From positions 1 to 55,647 of IMG/VR virus record IMGVR_UViG_3300044838_000023: 55,647 nucleotides of DNA; one strand, given 5' to 3'. Under the pieces are notes generated by a model. That model ran no database searches and was not told the origin of the DNA. It saw only the letters and a list, made by a program, of their open reading frames with translations. Positions 21,343 through 29,752 of this stretch are shown in pieces (position 1 is the first letter of the stretch; the number at the start of each line of letters is the position of its first letter). A program made the position numbers and the translations under genes. Source of the DNA: a virus.

Positions 21343-21844
21343 CTATCATTGGGTCAACTACACCGAGGAAGATCTCGATGGTCGGTTTGTCTCAGCGATG
21401 GCTGCTCAACGTGGTACTGCTTTGCATGATCTGGCACGTGACCTTATTACCTTAGGTGTTAAGTTGCCGAAGACTCGTACAACTTTAAACCTCTACGTGA
21501 ACGATGCGATTGGTTATCGTATGAGTCCTGAGCAGCCTCTGTATGTTTCAGAGAACTGTTTCGGTACAGCCGATGCTGTTTCGTTCCGTCGTAACCTACT
21601 TCGAATTCACGATCTAAAGACAGGCGTCACGCCGGTCAAGATCACACAACTCGAGGTCTATGCCGCAATGTTCTGCATGGAGTACCGATTCAAACCTTTC
21701 GACATCGACATCGAACTCCGTCTTTACCAGAACGACGACATGGTTGCGTATGAGGCAGATAACAATGTCATCATGCACATCATTGATAAGATTCAAACCT
21801 TCGACAAGCGGATTACCGATTTGAAGATGGAGGCACTGTCGTGA
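21284..21844 (+). CDS. Cas4/RecB-like PD-(D/E)XK exonuclease
   Basis: A 186-residue protein; ATG 21284 has GAGGT upstream and is chosen over the longer frame. It has AAQRGTALHDLARDL (RecB-like helix), GTADAVSFRRNLLRIHDLKTG (Asp, then Asp-x-Lys active site) and QLEVYAAMFCMEY (Q...Y motif). This is the Cas4/RecB nuclease family without an obvious iron-sulphur cysteine set. Probable role is end resection for recombination. Confidence 0.85.
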   Translation: MNFNTHSNLVGRHAFLSASNYHWVNYTEEDLDGRFVSAMAAQRGTALHDLARDLITLGVKLPKTRTTLNLYVNDAIGYRMSPEQPLYVSENCFGTADAVSFRRNLLRIHDLKTGVTPVKITQLEVYAAMFCMEYRFKPFDIDIELRLYQNDDMVAYEADNNVIMHIIDKIQTFDKRITDLKMEALS

Positions 21845-24561
21845 TTATCGAAGAGGAAGTCTATCTCGCGCATTATGGCATCCTCCGGAAGTCAGGACGG
21901 TATCCGTGGGGTAGTGGCGAAGATCAGCACACTCGCAACAAGTCGTTTCTCGATACCGTAGAAGGTCTGCGGAAAGACGGCATGTCTGAGCCCGACATCG
22001 CTCGTGGTTTCGGTATGAAGGTTACCGAGCTCCGGGCCCTCAAGTCAATTGCAGGAAATCAGCAGAAGTTGGCTAACATCTCTCAGGCCCAGAAACTTCA
22101 CGACAAAGGTCTGTCAAATGTTGCCATTGGTAAGCAGATGGGTCTAAATGAATCATCTGTTCGTAATCTCTTGGCACCTGGTGCTTCTGAGAGAGCGGAT
22201 ATTCTGCAAAACACTGCTAACATGCTTCGACGCGAGGTCGACGCAAAGGGCTACATCGACATCGGTGCTGGAGTCGGCAATCAGTTGGGTCTCAGCGAGA
22301 CTCGATTGAAAACAGCTGTTGCCATTCTCGAAGAAGAGGGTTATCGAACCTACTATCCAAAAGTTCCACAAGTGGGTACGATTCACGAGACCTCTCTCAA
22401 GGTTCTCGGTCGTGGCGACGTCACTCCTAAAGAAGCTTATGCTGCTATGAAGGAAGACGGTGGTATTAAGCAGATTCAGGAGCACACCGATGATGCTGGT
22501 CGTGGTTGGGGTGGAAATCAGCCTCCGATAAACATCGATTCAGGTCGCATTGGAATTAACTACAAAGAGAATGGCGGAGACAAGGCTGACGGCGTGATCT
22601 ACGTTCGTCCGAATGTCGAAGACGTCTCTATCGGAAAAGCCCGTTACGCACAAGTTCGTATCTCAGTTGATGGGACTCACTATCTAAAGGGTATGGCCGT
22701 CTACAAGGATGACCTTCCTGATGGTGTGGATCTTGTCTTCAATACGAATAAGTCGTCTACAGGTAACAAGCTCGATGCAATGAAGCCGTTAAAGCGAGTT
22801 GCACTTCCGGGAGATGCAAAGGATAAGCCAACTGGGCCTGTCGATGACGAAAATCCATTTGGCGCTATTACTCGTCAACTTCCAAAACTCGACGAACACG
22901 GGAATGCAATAAAGAATACCGTTCGTTCTTCGATGAACATTGTCAATGACGAAGGTAAATGGGATGATTGGTCAAGAAACCTTTCAACTCAGTTCTTGTC
23001 AAAACAGAGTCCGACCCTAGCTCAAGAACAACTCGATATGACGTATGAGCGAAAGCGTCAAGAACTAGACGACATCAAGGCGCTTACAAATCCAGCTGTA
23101 AAACGAAAGATGTTGGATTCCTACGCCGATGATGCTGATTCATCAGCAGTACATCTTAAAGCACAAGCTTTACCACGTCAACGTTCTCAGGTCATTCTCC
23201 CAATTACGTCTCTCAAGGAGAATGAGATCTATGCGCCGAACTTCCAAAACGGTGAACGTGTTGTCTTAGTACGTCACCCTCATGGTGGAACATTCGAGAT
23301 TCCTGAGTTGACAGTAAACAACAGAAATAAAGAAGGTAAAGCCACCCTTGGTGAGAACGCTAAGGATGCAGTCGGAATTAACCATAAGACAGCAGCACGT
23401 CTATCTGGTGCCGACTTTGACGGTGACACCGTTCTTGTGATTCCGAACAATGCAGGAAAGGTGAAAACCGAACGCGCTCTGGAAGGCCTAAAGGACTTCG
23501 ATCCTCAGGCGCTATACAAGCTTCCAGATGAAGCGCCACACATGTCGTCTCAGACTAAGCAGACTCAGATGGGTCTGGTGTCTAATCTCATTACCGACAT
23601 GACCATTAAAGGCGCAAACAACAACGAGCTTGCTGCAGCAGTTCGTCATTCAATGGTTGTGATCGATGCTGAGAAGCATCACTTGGACTACAAGAAGTCT
23701 GCTATTGAGAATGGCATACCGGCTCTCATGAAGAAGTATCAGGGTCGCTCACAGGGTGGTGCATCTACGTTAGTCTCACGTGCTAAGAGTGAGGCTACTG
23801 TTGCTAAGCGTAAAGGTAGGTCAGCTGCAGAAGGCGGTGCTATTGATCGTGCAACAGGTAAGAAGGTGTTTACCCCTACAGGCGAGAGCTTTGTCAGTAA
23901 GAAGACAGGCGAGGTTGTTGTTAAGACAGAGAAGGTTAAGAAGATCCTTGAGGCCAACTCAGCACGTGAGTTGTCTTCTGATACACGCATTGAGAACATC
24001 TATGCGGATCACTCTGATCGTCTACAACAGTTAGCCAATGAGGCACGTAAAGAGTTTGTCAACACCAAGCCCATTCCTATGTCGGAGTCGGCTAAGGCTG
24101 TTTACGCCCCCCAGGTCAAGTCGCTGACACATAAGTTGAATGTGGCTTTGCAGAACGCACCCCGTGAGAGACAGGCCCAGGTAGTAGCCAACACCATCGT
24201 TGCTACTAAGAAACAGAACTACCCTGACATGGAGAAGTCGGATCTGAAGAAGATCAAAGCTCAAGCATTGGCTGAAGCACGCATTCGTACAGGCGCTAAG
24301 AAGGAACGCGTTGACATCACTGATGATGAGTGGAATGCCATCCAAGCTGGGGCAATCAGCAATCACAAGCTCGAACAGATCCTCAGCAATGCAAACCTTG
24401 AGCAAGTGAAGACGCTGGCCACACCACGAACACCAACAGTGATGACTACAGCTAAGCAGGCACGAGCTAAGTCTATGCTCGCTTCTGGCTACACACAGGC
24501 TGAAGTTGCTACCGCCCTAGGTGTCGCACTGTCGACACTCAAGTCAAGCGTAATCGAGTGA
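21841..24561 (+). CDS. two-barrel RNA polymerase-like protein (YonO-like, DFDGD)
   Basis: A 906-residue protein from GTG 21841, coupled to the exonuclease stop. N-terminus: AHYGILRKSGRYPWGSGE, a degenerate form of the H.G..G..WG.R tag of the phage structural proteins, then two helix-turn-helix-like segments (about 35-60 and 75-100). Residues 455-535 contain FQNGERVVLVRHPH and LSGADFDGDTVLVIP with D525, D527 and D529, the metal-binding DbDGD signature of multisubunit RNA polymerases and of single-chain YonO/QDE-1 enzymes. YonO of phage SPbeta is of nearly identical length. The C-terminus ends with another HTH-like segment. Probably transcribes late phage genes; the tag may direct it into virions. 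Fewer ATATT motifs and more A/T-ending codons than neighbours suggest a separate origin. Confidence 0.75.
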   Translation: MIIEEEVYLAHYGILRKSGRYPWGSGEDQHTRNKSFLDTVEGLRKDGMSEPDIARGFGMKVTELRALKSIAGNQQKLANISQAQKLHDKGLSNVAIGKQMGLNESSVRNLLAPGASERADILQNTANMLRREVDAKGYIDIGAGVGNQLGLSETRLKTAVAILEEEGYRTYYPKVPQVGTIHETSLKVLGRGDVTPKEAYAAMKEDGGIKQIQEHTDDAGRGWGGNQPPINIDSGRIGINYKENGGDKADGVIYVRPNVEDVSIGKARYAQVRISVDGTHYLKGMAVYKDDLPDGVDLVFNTNKSSTGNKLDAMKPLKRVALPGDAKDKPTGPVDDENPFGAITRQLPKLDEHGNAIKNTVRSSMNIVNDEGKWDDWSRNLSTQFLSKQSPTLAQEQLDMTYERKRQELDDIKALTNPAVKRKMLDSYADDADSSAVHLKAQALPRQRSQVILPITSLKENEIYAPNFQNGERVVLVRHPHGGTFEIPELTVNNRNKEGKATLGENAKDAVGINHKTAARLSGADFDGDTVLVIPNNAGKVKTERALEGLKDFDPQALYKLPDEAPHMSSQTKQTQMGLVSNLITDMTIKGANNNELAAAVRHSMVVIDAEKHHLDYKKSAIENGIPALMKKYQGRSQGGASTLVSRAKSEATVAKRKGRSAAEGGAIDRATGKKVFTPTGESFVSKKTGEVVVKTEKVKKILEANSARELSSDTRIENIYADHSDRLQQLANEARKEFVNTKPIPMSESAKAVYAPQVKSLTHKLNVALQNAPRERQAQVVANTIVATKKQNYPDMEKSDLKKIKAQALAEARIRTGAKKERVDITDDEWNAIQAGAISNHKLEQILSNANLEQVKTLATPRTPTVMTTAKQARAKSMLASGYTQAEVATALGVALSTLKSSVIE

Positions 24562-24574
24562 GGTGATGAGAACG

Positions 24575-24823
24575 ATGGCCGACGTGGAGTACATGCTAAC
24601 AACGATCGACAATCCGTTTGATCCTTTCACTCAATACGACGACTGGTTTGCTTGGGACTTTCGTGCCGGGTACCACACACCTGGTGCCCTAGCCAGGCAA
24701 GTCATTAGTTCAGACGACTTGAGTGATGCAGACCAACGTGACGCTATCAACCAAGCAGTCGACGAGATGGTTGATGAAAATGTTCTTGGTGTGTACAAGA
24801 AAGTTTCACAAACAATTTCATAA
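24575..24823 (+). CDS. conserved phage protein, function unknown
   Basis: An 82-residue protein; ATG 24575 is placed with the GAGGTG upstream as RBS (24563 and 24566 are alternatives). YMLTTIDNPFDPFTQYDDWFAWDFRAGYHTPGAL is the core of a common phage family found between large RNA-polymerase-like or terminase genes in siphoviruses (recalled). No function is established. Confidence 0.75.
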   Translation: MADVEYMLTTIDNPFDPFTQYDDWFAWDFRAGYHTPGALARQVISSDDLSDADQRDAINQAVDEMVDENVLGVYKKVSQTIS

Positions 24824-24981
24824 TAACTTCATAGGATTTAAGAATTAAGAGGTAGGGGGGAGGGGTCTCGCGAATGAGACCCCCCTTCTGCATCGCCGCT
24901 GTCCACAAAAAAGACCCGGAGGGAATTTTCCCGCATTGGTTTCGGTTTCTCGGGGTTTGACGTCGCCGAGAGGAGGTCACG
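24824..24981 (+). promoter_or_regulatory. early/late boundary intergenic region
   Basis: A 158-base gap holding a terminator (24862-24888) and then a second inverted repeat TCTCGG...CCGAGA (24948-24971) next to the small-terminase RBS. No cassette-type CTCGCG-N14-TATAAT promoter is present. If a late promoter for the RNA polymerase-like enzyme exists, this is the likeliest place. Confidence 0.4.
24862..24888 (+). terminator. terminator closing the RNA-polymerase operon
   Basis: GGGGTCTC, GCGAAT, GAGACCCC form a perfect 8-bp stem, followed by CCTTCTG. The arms repeat the GGTCTC(GCG) and GAGACCCC sequences that flank the cassette promoters. Confidence 0.8.
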
Positions 24982-25326
24982 ATGGCTGCAAGAATCAAGG
25001 GAAAGTCACCTGAAACGCCTCGTAGGCCTCCTGGAACTACACCTGAAGCCCGCGAAAACCAGCTCATTCTCGCGGCCGTAGATGCAGCTGAGAAACAGAT
25101 CCTCGCTGGCACTGCGTCGTCTCAGGTGATCACGCATTACCTCAAGCTGGGCTCGACACGAGAGCGTCTGGAGCAGGAACGGCTCCGCAATGAGAACGAC
25201 CTTCTCCGCGTAAAGGTGGAGCAGCTTGCCGAACAGAAGAACATGGGCGAGCTCTACGAGAAGGCACTCAATGCGATGAAGTCTTACTCAGGTCAAGAGG
25301 TCGTTGACGAAGATGTGTTCGACTAG
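24982..25326 (+). CDS. terminase small subunit
   Basis: A 114-residue protein from ATG 24982, RBS GAGAGGAGG. RPPGTTPEARENQLILAAVDAAEKQI, GTASSQVITHYLKLGSTRE and a long C-terminal helix, the usual pattern of small terminase proteins that recognise the packaging site and recruit the large subunit. First gene of the late module. Confidence 0.8.
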   Translation: MAARIKGKSPETPRRPPGTTPEARENQLILAAVDAAEKQILAGTASSQVITHYLKLGSTRERLEQERLRNENDLLRVKVEQLAEQKNMGELYEKALNAMKSYSGQEVVDEDVFD

Positions 25327-25335
25327 GAGGCACCG

Positions 25336-25533
25336 ATGCTTTGGATCGATCTCTTCCGCATCCTCATCGGGTGCGTCTGTGTTGTTTCGCTCTACATCAT
25401 GTCACAAAGCTTCCTGCGTTACAGAGACGAGTGGAATTCAAAGACTCGTGACTACTGGTACGCGCGCGTAGTGTGGACTGTCGTCGGTTTGTCGTCAGCT
25501 ATCGAAGGAATAATTCGAGGCACGCCATTCTGA
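25336..25533 (+). CDS. small two-span membrane protein
   Basis: A 65-residue protein, RBS TAGGAGGCACC. Spans at about 4-22 (IDLFRILIGCVCVVSLYIM) and 44-60 (RVVWTVVGLSSAIEGII). It resembles small conserved membrane proteins near terminase genes in actinophages. A holin-like role is possible. Confidence 0.65.
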   Translation: MLWIDLFRILIGCVCVVSLYIMSQSFLRYRDEWNSKTRDYWYARVVWTVVGLSSAIEGIIRGTPF

Positions 25534-25615
25534 TACACATTAATCTTCATCGCTGCTGCGTCCTTCGCCACGCTCAAAGGTAATTTGCAGAAGGGTAAGT
25601 GGGGAGCTGAGCAAG

Positions 25616-26014
25616 ATGGCTGACTTTTACATTAGCACCGTCCTCGTTGACCTGGTCCAACAGATCACATACAAGCCTAACTGGAAGATCTATGTTGAGC
25701 ACGAAGTTGCAGATGATGGGTCTGGTGGTTGGCATCTGTTTGTCATCTCCCATACGGACAACAGTCTTAACCCGTCCGAATCAATTCGAGTTCGTCATGG
25801 CTTCCTCATCCCGGCTGCTTCATACAACCGTGACACGTGGGCAGCTTGGGTATTCGATCGTCTGCGTGATGTCGAGACACACGAAGCCGGAGAGTTCTAT
25901 AGGATCAACGGACTAAGAGAGTTCGCTCCGCATCATGCCAACGGTGAGAACCCATATCTCGTGTGGCACATCGGTGACTACGAGACAGCATCAAAGCGAT
26001 CTGGTGATGATTAG
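25616..26014 (+). CDS. conserved phage protein, function unknown
   Basis: A 132-residue soluble protein from ATG 25616 (GGGGAGCTGAG upstream). Mixed alpha/beta (WKIYVEHEVADDGSGGWHLFV, SIRVRHGFLIPAASY, TWAAWVFDRLRDVETHEAGEFY). It lies between terminase and HNH genes, a place often taken by a packaging accessory protein. No enzyme motif is seen. Confidence 0.7.
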   Translation: MADFYISTVLVDLVQQITYKPNWKIYVEHEVADDGSGGWHLFVISHTDNSLNPSESIRVRHGFLIPAASYNRDTWAAWVFDRLRDVETHEAGEFYRINGLREFAPHHANGENPYLVWHIGDYETASKRSGDD

Positions 26015-26414
26015 AAAGTATTCAGAGCTCCGGCGGATCGATAACTTCGAAGAGCGTTTTCGTTATCTAGCCCTAAGAGGTCAAGTAGGCGAAGCTACCT
26101 TTGGGTTTGACCGATGGATGAATCAAGAGTTCTACCGATCTCGAGAGTGGCGGCAGATTCGTCACCACGTTATTGCGCGAGACAATGGTTGTGACCTCGG
26201 TGTCGATGGGCACGAGATCCACAGAGGACTTTACATTCATCACATGAATCCGATGACTACTTCTGACATCGCTCAAGGCGACGAGGACATTCTCAATCCG
26301 GAGTTTCTGATCACGACCTGTCATCAAACCCACAACGCGATTCACTACGGTGACGAGCGACTTCTTCCACGGCCTCTCGTTGCCCGCGCTCCGGGTGACA
26401 CCAAGCTTTGGTAA
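26007..26414 (+). CDS. HNH endonuclease
   Basis: A 135-residue protein from ATG 26007 (GTG 26004 also possible). FYRSREWRQIRHHVIARD, then YIHHMNPMT, LNPEFLITTCHQTHNAIHYG, a standard HNH layout (IHH...N...H). HNH proteins beside terminase genes are commonly needed for genome cutting during packaging. It could also be a free-standing homing nuclease. Confidence 0.85.
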   Translation: MIRKYSELRRIDNFEERFRYLALRGQVGEATFGFDRWMNQEFYRSREWRQIRHHVIARDNGCDLGVDGHEIHRGLYIHHMNPMTTSDIAQGDEDILNPEFLITTCHQTHNAIHYGDERLLPRPLVARAPGDTKLW

Positions 26415-26435
26415 ATTCCAAGAAAGGAAACTGAC

Positions 26436-27296
26436 ATGGACGCAGCAACTCTCGCGAAAGTTATGACTGTTGATGGACACAAGGTCACCTACAGCAAGGT
26501 TCTGAACAAGCTGTATTTCGACAAGTCCTACGGCGGCCCGTCCTTCAATGCCAAGACTTGGATGGCTCAGCTCAACCAGGCGCTCGTGCGCGCGAAGTGC
26601 ACCACCGCTGCTCGAGTCGAGATGTTTCTGGCTCAGCTCGGTGCAGAGTCTGGTTCGTTCCGATACACACAAGAGCTTGCCTCCGGTGCGGAGTACAACG
26701 GCCGCTCAGATCTGGGGAACACTCATGCTGGCGACGGCCAACGTTTCAAGGGTCGTACCTACATTCAGATCACCGGTCGACACAACTACACTGCGCTCTC
26801 TGCTTGGGCTTTCTCGAAGAAGTACATCCCGACAAAGACGTACTTCGTTGACCATCCAGAGAAGCTGGCTGCTGTTGAGTACATTTTCCTCGGTCCGGTT
26901 TGGTACTGGACTGTCGCGCGCAACATGAATTCCTACGCCGACAAGAACGATATCCGTGGCGCTACCAAGGCCGTCAACGGCGGCTACAACAATCTGTCCG
27001 GTCGCACTGCGCGATGGAACTACGCCAAGACGTTCGGTAACAAACTTCTTCCAACAGGTGTGACTGCACCGGCAAAGCACGCGACTCCTGCGCCCAAGCC
27101 GGCACCGAAACCTTCACCCAAACCCAAACCAAAGCCTGTGGTGATCAAGACGTACACGGTTCACTCCGGCGATACGTTGACGTCGATCGCTCTCGCGCAT
27201 GGTATGGGCAAGAACGGCTGGAAGACGCTGCAGAATCTCAACAACATCAAGAACGCCAATCTGATCTATGTCGGTCAGAAGCTCAGGATCGGCTGA
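26436..27296 (+). CDS. endolysin: GH19-like muralytic domain plus LysM
   Basis: A 286-residue protein, RBS AGAAAGGAAAC. Residues about 35-205 form a GH19/chitinase-like lysozyme domain (FLAQLGAESGSF with catalytic Glu71, QRFKGRTYIQITGRHNY, NGGYNNLSGR). A Lys/Pro linker (about 215-237) leads to one LysM repeat (YTVHSGDTLTSIALAHGM...NLIYVGQKLRIG). It cleaves host peptidoglycan at lysis. There is no signal peptide, so release depends on the holin immediately downstream. Confidence 0.9.
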   Translation: MDAATLAKVMTVDGHKVTYSKVLNKLYFDKSYGGPSFNAKTWMAQLNQALVRAKCTTAARVEMFLAQLGAESGSFRYTQELASGAEYNGRSDLGNTHAGDGQRFKGRTYIQITGRHNYTALSAWAFSKKYIPTKTYFVDHPEKLAAVEYIFLGPVWYWTVARNMNSYADKNDIRGATKAVNGGYNNLSGRTARWNYAKTFGNKLLPTGVTAPAKHATPAPKPAPKPSPKPKPKPVVIKTYTVHSGDTLTSIALAHGMGKNGWKTLQNLNNIKNANLIYVGQKLRIG

Positions 27297-27308
27297 CAAG
27301 GAGACATC

Positions 27309-27638
27309 ATGGCTACCAACTTTGTGGCATATCTTGCCAATGCCAAGAAAGCGATCATCCAGGTCACAGGTCTCGTGGGCGCACTCTGTGCCCTCGGGAT
27401 TCTTCCGTCGCCTTATTCTGTGTGGGCGGCAACGCTTCTCGGGATCCTGACGACTATCTCGCACTACCTGACGAGCAACGCAGACGCTCCTGGAACTACG
27501 TCGGCTCTCGAAGATTTCGAGCCTCCGGCCGATGATGATCCAGATGAGCCAATCCCGGATGAATTCAAGCCGGCAGTTCTCGTCACCGCAGGACAGGTCG
27601 CAGCCAACAATGAGATTGCGGCTCCACCCACCACGTAA
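27309..27638 (+). CDS. holin
   Basis: A 109-residue protein, RBS AAGGAGAC, 12 bases after the endolysin. Two hydrophobic spans (about 14-35, AIIQVTGLVGALCALGIL, and 40-57, VWAATLLGILTTISHYL), followed by an acidic Pro-rich tail. This layout is common for actinophage holins that permeabilise the membrane to let endolysin out. The topology and neighbour support the call; there is no diagnostic motif. Confidence 0.7.
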   Translation: MATNFVAYLANAKKAIIQVTGLVGALCALGILPSPYSVWAATLLGILTTISHYLTSNADAPGTTSALEDFEPPADDDPDEPIPDEFKPAVLVTAGQVAANNEIAAPPTT

Positions 27639-27652
27639 GGAGGTGACCCCAC

Positions 27653-28069
27653 ATGCCCACAGATACACAAAGTATTCTCACGTCAACCAAGAAGGTGCTC
27701 GGCATCCAGGAGGACTACGAGTACTTTGACGTTGACATCATCTTTCACATCAACTCAGCTTTCTCAACGTTGAACCAGTTGGGTCTAGGTCCAGATGCTG
27801 GGTACATGATCGAAGATAAGACGGCTGTGTGGGGGGATTTCCTCGGTGGAAATCTGCATCTCAATTCTGTCAAGACCTATATCTTTCTAAAATTGAAGAT
27901 CGTCTTTGATCCGCCGCAGACTTCTTTTGTTCTTGCATCGTTGCAGGAGCAGGTCAGGGAGCTCGAGTGGCGTCTCAACGTTGAGCGCGAAAGCACCCAG
28001 TGGATTGATCCTGATCCTCCGGGACGAGTAGAAGACGAAGACCTCGTTATTGATGGAGGTACGATCTGA
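27653..28069 (+). CDS. head-tail connector-like protein
   Basis: A 138-residue protein, RBS AAGGAGGTG. SILTSTKKVLGIQEDY, FDVDIIFHINSAFSTLNQLG and VKTYIFLKLKIVFDPP match the helical gp6-like adaptor family that docks under the portal. The position ahead of the fibre genes and the large terminase is unusual. The C-terminus is acidic. Confidence 0.75.
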   Translation: MPTDTQSILTSTKKVLGIQEDYEYFDVDIIFHINSAFSTLNQLGLGPDAGYMIEDKTAVWGDFLGGNLHLNSVKTYIFLKLKIVFDPPQTSFVLASLQEQVRELEWRLNVERESTQWIDPDPPGRVEDEDLVIDGGTI

Positions 28070-28389
28070 TGGCTGACACTCTTCAGTTTCTACGAGGAAC
28101 CTCTACAAGATGGACCTCGACGAATCATATCCTCAAGGCTGGTGAACCAGGAATCGAGACAGACACCAACCGCTTCAAGATTGGTGACGGTTTCACTTCC
28201 TGGAATGAGCTTGAGTACTACCTGACTGAAGATGGGATCAGTGCCATGATTCAGGAAGCCATCGCTGATTCAGGTGGGGGAGGTTCCGATGGTCTGGCTC
28301 TTACAGCGCATATTAACTCGGCAACCCCCCACCCTGTCTACGACGATGGACCGTCGTTGGCTCTCCTCTACGAGAATGCGAAGGTATAA
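28069..28389 (+). CDS. tail fibre protein with Mtd-like N-terminal domain
   Basis: A 106-residue protein from ATG 28069, overlapping the previous stop. LQFLRGTSTRW...HILKAGEPGIETDTNRFKIGDGFTSWNEL is the repeated-fold domain seen at the N-termini of phage receptor-binding and fibre proteins. It ends TAHINSATPHPVYDDGPSLALLYENAKV, a motif common in actinophage minor tail proteins. Likely part of the host-recognition apparatus. Confidence 0.8.
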   Translation: MADTLQFLRGTSTRWTSTNHILKAGEPGIETDTNRFKIGDGFTSWNELEYYLTEDGISAMIQEAIADSGGGGSDGLALTAHINSATPHPVYDDGPSLALLYENAKV

Positions 28390-28391
28390 GA

Positions 28392-29372
28392 ATGTCCATG
28401 CAGACTCGTCTGAGCGACCTTATTACGGCGGTCGGCACAGACATCAAGCTCCTTCGGACCTATATCACCGGGAGCTCAACTGGTGATCTAACAGGTCTGA
28501 CCACCACAGCAAAGGGCTCGGTTGTAGCCGCGATCAACGAAGTCAAGGCTTCTGCGACTGGATCACCCCCTGCAGCAACTGAGACTCAGGCAGGTGTTGC
28601 AGAGATTGCGACGCAGGCCGAGACGAACACTGGCACCGATGACGCTCGGATGGTTTCGCCGCTGAAGCTTAAAACCTATGGCGATGCTGCATATCAGCCA
28701 CTCGACACAGATCTGACATCCATCGCCGCGATTGCTACGACCTCGTATGGTCGGGCATTTCTCGCTCTCGCAAACCAGGCCGGCCTTCAGGCGCTTCTCG
28801 GTCTTGACACCGACGTTGCTCTGACGGCCAACAGTGACACCAAGATTGCCACGCAGAAGGCGGTCAAGGCTTATGCGGATGGCTTGCTCGACGCCAGCAA
28901 TGCGTTCGTCTACAAGGGTGGTCTGGACTGCTCTACGAGTCCGAACTATCCGGCTGCTAGTGCAGGTTGGACCTATAAGGTCACTGTCGCTGGCAAGATC
29001 GGTGGGGCATCCGGCATCGTCGTCGAAGTAGGCGATACGATCACCTGTTTGGTCGATTCATCTGGTGCAGGTAACCAGGCGACTGTTGGAGCGAACTGGC
29101 TTGTTACGCAGACCAACATCGATGGAGCCATGATTGGTCCGGCTTCTTCCGTCTCCGGCGGTATCCCGACGTTCTCTGGCACTACCGGCAAGGCCGTTAC
29201 AGACTCAGCTGTTCTGATCAGCATCGACGGCACCATGGCGTCCAACGTCGACACGAAGATCCCGACTGAGAAGGCTGTTCGCACATATCTCGGTGCGACG
29301 TACTACACGCAGACTCAGCTCGGTAATTACGACACCGACCTGGCCGCTCTCTACGCCACTGCGAAGGCGTGA
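28392..29372 (+). CDS. tail fibre protein with internal repeats
   Basis: A 326-residue protein from ATG 28392 or 28398. It starts MSMQTRLSDLITAVGTDIKLL, has phage-fibre segments (ATETQAGVAEIATQAETN, DARMVSPLKL), and two copies of a repeat (DTKIATQKAVKAYADG at about 147-162 and DTKIPTEKAVRTYLG near 290-305). It ends DLAALYATAKA, similar to the end of the previous protein. Probably a trimeric fibre. Confidence 0.8.
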   Translation: MSMQTRLSDLITAVGTDIKLLRTYITGSSTGDLTGLTTTAKGSVVAAINEVKASATGSPPAATETQAGVAEIATQAETNTGTDDARMVSPLKLKTYGDAAYQPLDTDLTSIAAIATTSYGRAFLALANQAGLQALLGLDTDVALTANSDTKIATQKAVKAYADGLLDASNAFVYKGGLDCSTSPNYPAASAGWTYKVTVAGKIGGASGIVVEVGDTITCLVDSSGAGNQATVGANWLVTQTNIDGAMIGPASSVSGGIPTFSGTTGKAVTDSAVLISIDGTMASNVDTKIPTEKAVRTYLGATYYTQTQLGNYDTDLAALYATAKA

Positions 29373-29749
29373 GCCTACAAGACCGCCTCGCTTCGCTTAT
29401 TTCCGCTATCGGGGCGGACATCAAAACGGTGATGCCGCTAGTTACGACGACGGCGTCATCTACCACTCCAGCACCAACGGGTAGTGCACTTCGGAATGAG
29501 CTGTATGTGACTGCGTTGGCAGTAGGCGCAACTGTCGCAGCTCCTTCTGGAACTCCTACAAATGGGAACTCGCTTCTCATTCGCATCAAGGATTCTGGAA
29601 CAGCTCGTTCTCTTGCTTGGAATGCCATCTATCGAGCAGTTGGCGTCACATTGCCGACAACGACGGTGGTCAGCAAGAACCTTTATATCGGTGTTAAGTA
29701 CAACTCCACCGACACCAAGTGGGATGTAATCGCTGTCGGACAGGAGTAG
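29369..29749 (+). CDS. tail fibre-associated protein, N-terminal paralogue
   Basis: A 126-residue protein from GTG 29369 (GTGA coupling). The first 20 residues (SLQDRLASLISAIGADIK) repeat the start of the 28392 protein, so it probably docks at the same place. The rest is beta-rich (NSLLIRIKDSGTARSLAW, NLYIGVKYNSTDTKWDVI), a small tip domain. Confidence 0.7.
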   Translation: MSLQDRLASLISAIGADIKTVMPLVTTTASSTTPAPTGSALRNELYVTALAVGATVAAPSGTPTNGNSLLIRIKDSGTARSLAWNAIYRAVGVTLPTTTVVSKNLYIGVKYNSTDTKWDVIAVGQE

Positions 29750-29752
29750 CAA

